42,697 nucleotides of DNA from a virus, in IMG/VR virus record IMGVR_UViG_3300047357_001545, positions 1 to 42,697 of that record, one strand, 5' to 3'. The position numbers were made by a program, and so were the translations under genes. The notes under the pieces are model-generated. The model had not been told where the DNA came from, ran no database searches, and worked only from the letters and a program-made list of their open reading frames with translations. Below are positions 39,545 to 42,697 of the stretch, in pieces (positions within the stretch are counted from its first letter, which is position 1; every line of letters begins with the position of its first letter).

Positions 39545-39634
39545 TTAGAAACGCGGTTCCCACAAAAAGGGTCTGCCTTCCTTCAGATCTCTCACGGCCT
39601 TCTTCTTGGGTTTATTAGTGTTGAACGCCGACAA
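39545..39634 (-). CDS. Possible 29-aa basic peptide overlapping the topoisomerase end
   Basis: In a different frame from the topoisomerase 3' end a reading (SAFNTNKPKKKAVRDLKEGR then PFLWEPRF) looks protein-like. It starts from TTG at 39634 with only AAAAGG 12+ bases upstream. It could be a short gene or the relic of a longer topoisomerase C-terminus after a frameshift. Confidence 0.25.
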   Translation of the reverse strand: MSAFNTNKPKKKAVRDLKEGRPFLWEPRF

Positions 39635-41027
39635 GGTGACTAGGAAAGTGCCTTTTCCTGAGACGCTTAGGTTTCATCCAAGCACTAGCCTTTTTGGAAG
39701 GCCTCATCTTTTCGGCCTCTCTGACGAACATGAGTGGGTCGAACTCTAGCTTTGTCTTTCCTTTAAGGACGTAATCTCTGAAGGGACTCTCTACCTTCGC
39801 TGTACTCAAGAACCTAAGTAGGACTTGAGGGTTGATGTAAGCGTCTTGTGTAGTAGAGGAGTCCATATGGCTGAGGGCGGCCTGAGCTTTCTCATGGGCG
39901 AGGTTAATCGTCTCCACAACTTCTTGAATGACAAGTTGCTTGAGTTTCTCAACTTCGGGTTCTGCGATCTCTCTTATTCTTGCGTAGAGGGCGTCTTTCT
40001 CTTCTTGCAAGGAGTCGAACACCGCTCGGGTTGCCTTGAGCTTTCTGAGATCCGTGACCTTGAAGCCTTTGAAGTTCTTATTGAAGTATGCTGATAGATG
40101 TTTGTAATCAAACTGCTCACCGCTCGACGTGGTGAATATGTACTTAGACCCTCTGGTGAAGGCGTTATCTATATACCCTTGCAAGATAGATAGGACGTGC
40201 CTGTCTCTAATGTTAGCGATGTTTGTCCCGCCTTTCTTGCCCACAAAGTTGAGCACCGCGAAGTCTTCTCTTATGAAGCGGACGTGTTCAGAGTTGAGGG
40301 ACACTGCACCGAAGGTTTCTACTTCAACTTCTTTATCTTCCATGACACGTATTGTATGGTTGCCTATCTTGCCAGGTCGTATACCTGTCTCCATGATTAT
40401 CGAGGTGATAAGGGCGGCCAGCTTCGTAATCTCATCTGGAGACTTCAGGTCTTTCTTTATTTTTTTAACAATGGTGTTGTATTTGAGAATCAGCTTTCTT
40501 TGAACCTTTATCTTCTCTGACAGGTCGTACTTCTCATTCACGAACAGGTCATTTATATTAGTGATGTACTTGTTTTTGTCCGTGTCAATCACAATAGACT
40601 TAGGGAGGAAAGCTTGGATCTCGGCTGGGAATGTGCTTTTGACTTTGTTTTGTCTCTTGCTGAGCTCCACTACACTGAAAGACTCTTGAGCTATAGGGTA
40701 AAACAGAGTTGAGGCATCTTTCAGGGTGACTCTGTTAAGCAAGTAAGAGGCGAAGATCTTCACGGTCTCTCGCCTCCTTTTTTTCGACTTAGGATTTGCT
40801 TCTTTATCTCCGATGAACTGATCCATAAATTGGGCAACCTGAGGATCAGAGTCTAGGAGTCGAACAAGGAATTTGTATCTCTTATCCAAAGAAGCCCTAT
40901 CTCTTCGAGGGTACTCCTCCTTCGCCTTAAGTCTGTGCTTAAAGACCTTGCGTGCGACCGCCCTAAAAGACGCGGTGGCTTTTCTCTCAAAGGCGAGTAG
41001 CTTCTTCTCTTTTATGTCTTTTTTCAT
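39615..41027 (-). CDS. Type IB DNA topoisomerase
   Basis: 470 aa from ATG at 41027, which has AGAGAGG seven bases upstream (a TTG at 41060 is rejected). The catalytic core reads METGIRPG (active Arg), FGAVSLNSEHV, LNFVGKKG (active Lys), LSAYFNKNFKGFKVTDLRKLKATRAV (Arg/Lys strand) and, 74 residues from the end, SSTTQDAYINPQVL with the nucleophile Tyr (~397). This matches eukaryote/poxvirus/bacterial TopIB, not integrases. N-terminal ~110 residues are basic and helical. It would relax supercoils ahead of the fork. Confidence 0.85.
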   Translation of the reverse strand: MKKDIKEKKLLAFERKATASFRAVARKVFKHRLKAKEEYPRRDRASLDKRYKFLVRLLDSDPQVAQFMDQFIGDKEANPKSKKRRRETVKIFASYLLNRVTLKDASTLFYPIAQESFSVVELSKRQNKVKSTFPAEIQAFLPKSIVIDTDKNKYITNINDLFVNEKYDLSEKIKVQRKLILKYNTIVKKIKKDLKSPDEITKLAALITSIIMETGIRPGKIGNHTIRVMEDKEVEVETFGAVSLNSEHVRFIREDFAVLNFVGKKGGTNIANIRDRHVLSILQGYIDNAFTRGSKYIFTTSSGEQFDYKHLSAYFNKNFKGFKVTDLRKLKATRAVFDSLQEEKDALYARIREIAEPEVEKLKQLVIQEVVETINLAHEKAQAALSHMDSSTTQDAYINPQVLLRFLSTAKVESPFRDYVLKGKTKLEFDPLMFVREAEKMRPSKKASAWMKPKRLRKRHFPSHLVGVQH

Positions 41028-41028
41028 A

Positions 41029-41060
41029 TTGAAACCTCTCTGTTTTGAGAAAGGTTTCAA
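41029..41060 (-). promoter_or_regulatory. Hairpin overlapping the topoisomerase ribosome site
   Basis: TTGAAACCT (41029-41037) pairs with AGGTTTCAA (41052-41060), extended by CTC/GAG inside. On the minus-strand RNA it contains the AGAGAGG of the topoisomerase gene. Same theme as the hairpins at 17040 and 18243. Confidence 0.55.
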
Positions 41061-41064
41061 TATA

Positions 41065-41099
41065 TCAACTATGAACGATCAGGGCGGCGATTGCGACGA
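41065..41099 (-). pseudogene. Fragment of the 42553 membrane-protein gene 3' end
   Basis: On the minus strand it reads LIVAIAALIVHS then TGA, matching LVAIAAAIVHS-TGA at 42553-42587 with several base differences. It ends abruptly at the shared GCGACGA (41093-41099), beyond which the sequence is polymerase tail. Confidence 0.75.
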
Positions 41100-41318
41100 T
41101 GAGTTGGTCAAAATCTTTGGGGGGGGGAGAAGCCTATTGAGGTAGAGAAACCGAAAGAGGAAGTTGTAGAACAGCCTCACATCGAAGTCTATCAAGTATC
41201 GGTTTTAGACCCTAACACTGTGGAGGAGTTGGTGCAATGGATCAAGTCTAGGAAAGTATTGAGAGAAGAATGGAATGTACAGCATGAGGGTCGGTCTATC
41301 AAATCCCTTTTGGTTTAG
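41093..41318 (+). pseudogene. Diverged second copy of the DNA polymerase 3' end, frameshifted
   Basis: Matches 39296-39519 at most bases (EVEKPKEEV, WIKSRKVLREEW and VQHEGRSIK are kept). A G-run of 9 (6 in polymerase, with a C lost) breaks the frame near the start; downstream the old frame is open to TAG. Amino-acid changes are scattered (VADLPPIEV vs VEQPHIEVY-type). It has no start and is not part of a gene. Looks like an imported allele rather than a fresh copy. Confidence 0.85.
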
Positions 41319-41346
41319 CAATTGTCCATAGCTAAACCAAAAGGGA
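41304..41346. terminator. 16-bp inverted repeat at the end of the polymerase-tail copy
   Basis: TCCCTTTTGGTTTAGC (41304-41319) pairs perfectly with GCTAAACCAAAAGGGA (41331-41346) over an 11-base loop. It lies between the tail copy and the converging methyltransferase, where it may end minus-strand transcripts or mark a recombination junction. There is no clear T-run. Confidence 0.6.
41318..41331 (+). repeat. Left 14-bp inverted repeat of the methyltransferase interval
   Basis: GCAATTGTCCATAG here is the exact reverse complement of 42557-42570 (CTATGGACAATTGC), inside the tail of the membrane-protein gene. Together they bracket the methyltransferase gene (1253 bp). Confidence 0.7.
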
Positions 41347-41348
41347 GA

Positions 41349-42551
41349 CTAATAGAGTATAGGTGAGGGGCTAATTCTCAATGACTTTTCATAAGCTGTA
41401 AGGAGATCCTCTCGAACTTGTTTGTCTGCTAAAGGTATAGCTTTGCGAAGGGCTTTTCTGCCAACCTCTCTAGCTGCATTGATGTAGTCGGAGATATGTA
41501 TTTTTTTTATACTGAAGCGGAGGATCTCTTCATAAATTTTATCTCCAAATTTGTTTTGAAAAACCCTGTGCTGTTGACCGACTAATTCAAAGCCACATAT
41601 AGTTGCTACTTCTGAGATCAACTCCGCGTTCTTGAAAGCAGTCTTTCTAACATTAGACTCACGCCCAACAATGAATATTAACTTCGCATCAGGTTTGCAG
41701 ACTCGCCTGAGCTCAATAAAAACTTGGGAAATATCCATGCAGTATTGAACAACTGTTAAAAACCTGTTTTGACGAAATTTTCTATTGGCTCCAATCTCAG
41801 ACTTGGCTACTTTCAATATGTCAGCACCGATAAGCTCAACTGCTTTTCTGTAGTTTTGATGGTAATTAAAGACATTTATATAAGGGGGGGATGTTACGAC
41901 AAAGTCAATGGTTCCACCCTTTAATGGGACGCAGCGAGAGTCTCGGTTGTAGCACTTTAGTTTCTTATTAGACAAGGGGAGCTTTTGAATATTGGAGCGT
42001 AGTGTACCCCAAACATTGTTAATTCTCTTTATGTTTAACTTTTTTGCTTTAAAGTCCATTCCTGTGATTAGTGCTGTTAGGATGGTACTTCGTACTTTGC
42101 TATCTGATTTCTCAAGAGCTTCAATCAATACAACTTGAAAGGCAGACAGATCGCCATGATCCAAGAGAGAAGGGTCGTTAGTATAATCAGATACTAAGTG
42201 CTCTACATAGGCAATCGCCTGAGCAACTTCTTCCTTGGGGTGGTTGATCAGTTCGTATACGCTTGCAAAAGATACGGCGGCAGGGTTAATCTCACATCCG
42301 TAGGCTTCTAATCCCAGCATCGCGGCTTCCATGAGGACGGTTCCGCTTCCTAAGAAGGGGTCGAACACTACGTCATTTTCGGACGAGTAGCAGGTCAATA
42401 GCAACTCGATGAGTTGAGGTGAGAATTGACCTCGCCAACTGAACAAATTGCTGCGGGTTTTGTTGTTAAGATTGACACTTGCTTGAGTTAATGAATCCTC
42501 AAGGCTTTTGTTTTTAAACTTCATCGACATACGTTTCAAGCCTGTATTCAT
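41349..42551 (-). CDS. DNA methyltransferase (TSPPY type, orphan)
   Basis: About 400 aa. ATG at 42551 is nominal; a TTG at 42566 is also open, and neither has a good ribosome site. Motif I is FDPFLGSGTVLMEA with CEIN after it; motif IV is VVTSPPYINVFNYHQNY; the front FSWRGQFSPQLIELLL is typical of restriction-type N4-cytosine/N6-adenine methylases. Motif order (I before IV) differs from the 9.4-11.3 kb enzyme. No restriction nuclease is adjacent, so host-restriction evasion is likely. The interval looks AT-richer than the flanks. Confidence 0.85.
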   Translation of the reverse strand: MNTGLKRMSMKFKNKSLEDSLTQASVNLNNKTRSNLFSWRGQFSPQLIELLLTCYSSENDVVFDPFLGSGTVLMEAAMLGLEAYGCEINPAAVSFASVYELINHPKEEVAQAIAYVEHLVSDYTNDPSLLDHGDLSAFQVVLIEALEKSDSKVRSTILTALITGMDFKAKKLNIKRINNVWGTLRSNIQKLPLSNKKLKCYNRDSRCVPLKGGTIDFVVTSPPYINVFNYHQNYRKAVELIGADILKVAKSEIGANRKFRQNRFLTVVQYCMDISQVFIELRRVCKPDAKLIFIVGRESNVRKTAFKNAELISEVATICGFELVGQQHRVFQNKFGDKIYEEILRFSIKKIHISDYINAAREVGRKALRKAIPLADKQVREDLLTAYEKSLRISPSPILY

Positions 42552-42552
42552 T

Positions 42553-42696
42553 TCAACTATGGACAATTGCGGCGGCGATTGCGACGAGACAGAGAGCGAG
42601 TATGCCCTTCCAATTGAACCCGTAATACCAAGTATTCAGTGCGAGATCAATGGTGATGCTACACATGCCCCAGATGACTCCTGCTTTCCATACGTC
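42553..42696 (-). CDS. Membrane protein C-terminus (partial, runs off the right edge)
   Basis: Open from the right edge to TGA at 42553. It reads DVWKAGVIWGMCSITIDL then ALNTWYYGFNWKGILALCLVA and ends IAAAIVHS, two likely membrane helices. It overlaps the methyltransferase start. The last 12 codons are repeated in diverged form at 41065-41099. Confidence 0.65.
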   Translation of the reverse strand, partial: DVWKAGVIWGMCSITIDLALNTWYYGFNWKGILALCLVAIAAAIVHS

Positions 42697-42697
42697 A

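Noticed and set aside
39615-41027. Tyrosine recombinase / integrase
   Set aside because: The fold is related, but LNFVGKKG, the GAVSLNSEHV strand and the SxxT...AYINPQV tyrosine segment match topoisomerase IB, and there is no att-like repeat or tRNA target.
40873-41145. Plus-strand frame ending in DDELVKIFGGG
   Set aside because: Mostly antisense of the topoisomerase gene; only the last codons are the polymerase-tail copy.

Overview
The window is a stretch of a large, probably lytic tailed-phage genome (Caudoviricetes). Evidence is dense, overlapping gene packing with strong AAGGAG-type ribosome sites, a family A DNA polymerase, DnaB-like helicase, DnaG-like primase, RecD-like helicase, sigma-like factor, endolysin, repeat-rich fibre-like protein, ClpP-like protease, dCMP deaminase, thymidine kinase, DUF3310 protein and a tRNA cluster. 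No integrase or rRNA is visible. The host is probably a Gram-negative bacterium (an envelope-spanning protein is suggested), but the host genus cannot be read from the sequence. Arg codons AGA/AGG are frequent and two phage tRNAs read them.

Layout. 1-1138(-): pentapeptide-repeat protein, cut by the window edge. 1216-3429(+): dihydroorotate dehydrogenase, a small exported protein and a fused OMP decarboxylase/orotate phosphoribosyltransferase, which together are the last three steps to UMP. 3.4-5.4 kb: P-loop kinase, small membrane peptides and an HTH protein. 5.4-6.4 kb(-): amidase endolysin. 6.4-11.3 kb(+): divergent GroEL-like chaperonin, phosphoesterase, dCMP deaminase, DUF3310, and a DNA methyltransferase whose parts lie on three consecutive coupled ORFs in a non-canonical order. 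11.3-12.6 kb(-): second pentapeptide-repeat protein. 13.6-15.0 kb(+): tRNAs for AUA (or Met), AGA, AGG, Glu and Lys, with unusual tRNA-like segments and attenuator-like hairpins. 15-19 kb(+): small hypothetical and membrane proteins and a lytic-transglycosylase-like protein. 19-20 kb(-): sigma-like factor and thymidine kinase. 20-22.5 kb(+): unknown protein, second lytic enzyme, primase. 22.4-24 kb(-): membrane coiled-coil protein and third pentapeptide-repeat protein. 24-27.4 kb(+): fibre-like repeat protein and an unknown protein. 27.4-29.9 kb(-): helicase loader, replicative helicase, GIY-YIG-type protein. 30-36.9 kb: RecD-like helicase, PD-(D/E)XK-like nuclease, ClpP-like protease, DUF3228-like, NUDIX, envelope protein. 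36.9-42.7 kb: DNA polymerase, type IB topoisomerase, orphan methyltransferase.

How it fits together. Nucleotide supply (PyrD, PyrF-PyrE, dCMP deaminase, thymidine kinase, NUDIX) and a nearly full replisome (polymerase, primase, helicase, loader, RecD, TopIB) suggest a phage that is fairly independent of host nucleotide metabolism. It also carries its own proteostasis genes (chaperonin, ClpP). The most informative locus is 39.3-42.7 kb. A diverged second copy of the polymerase 3' end is joined, at a 7-bp microhomology, to a second copy of the tail of a minus-strand membrane-protein gene. This reads as a recombination scar in a hot spot that exchanges cargo genes (TopIB in one interval, a methyltransferase flanked by 14-bp inverted repeats in the other).
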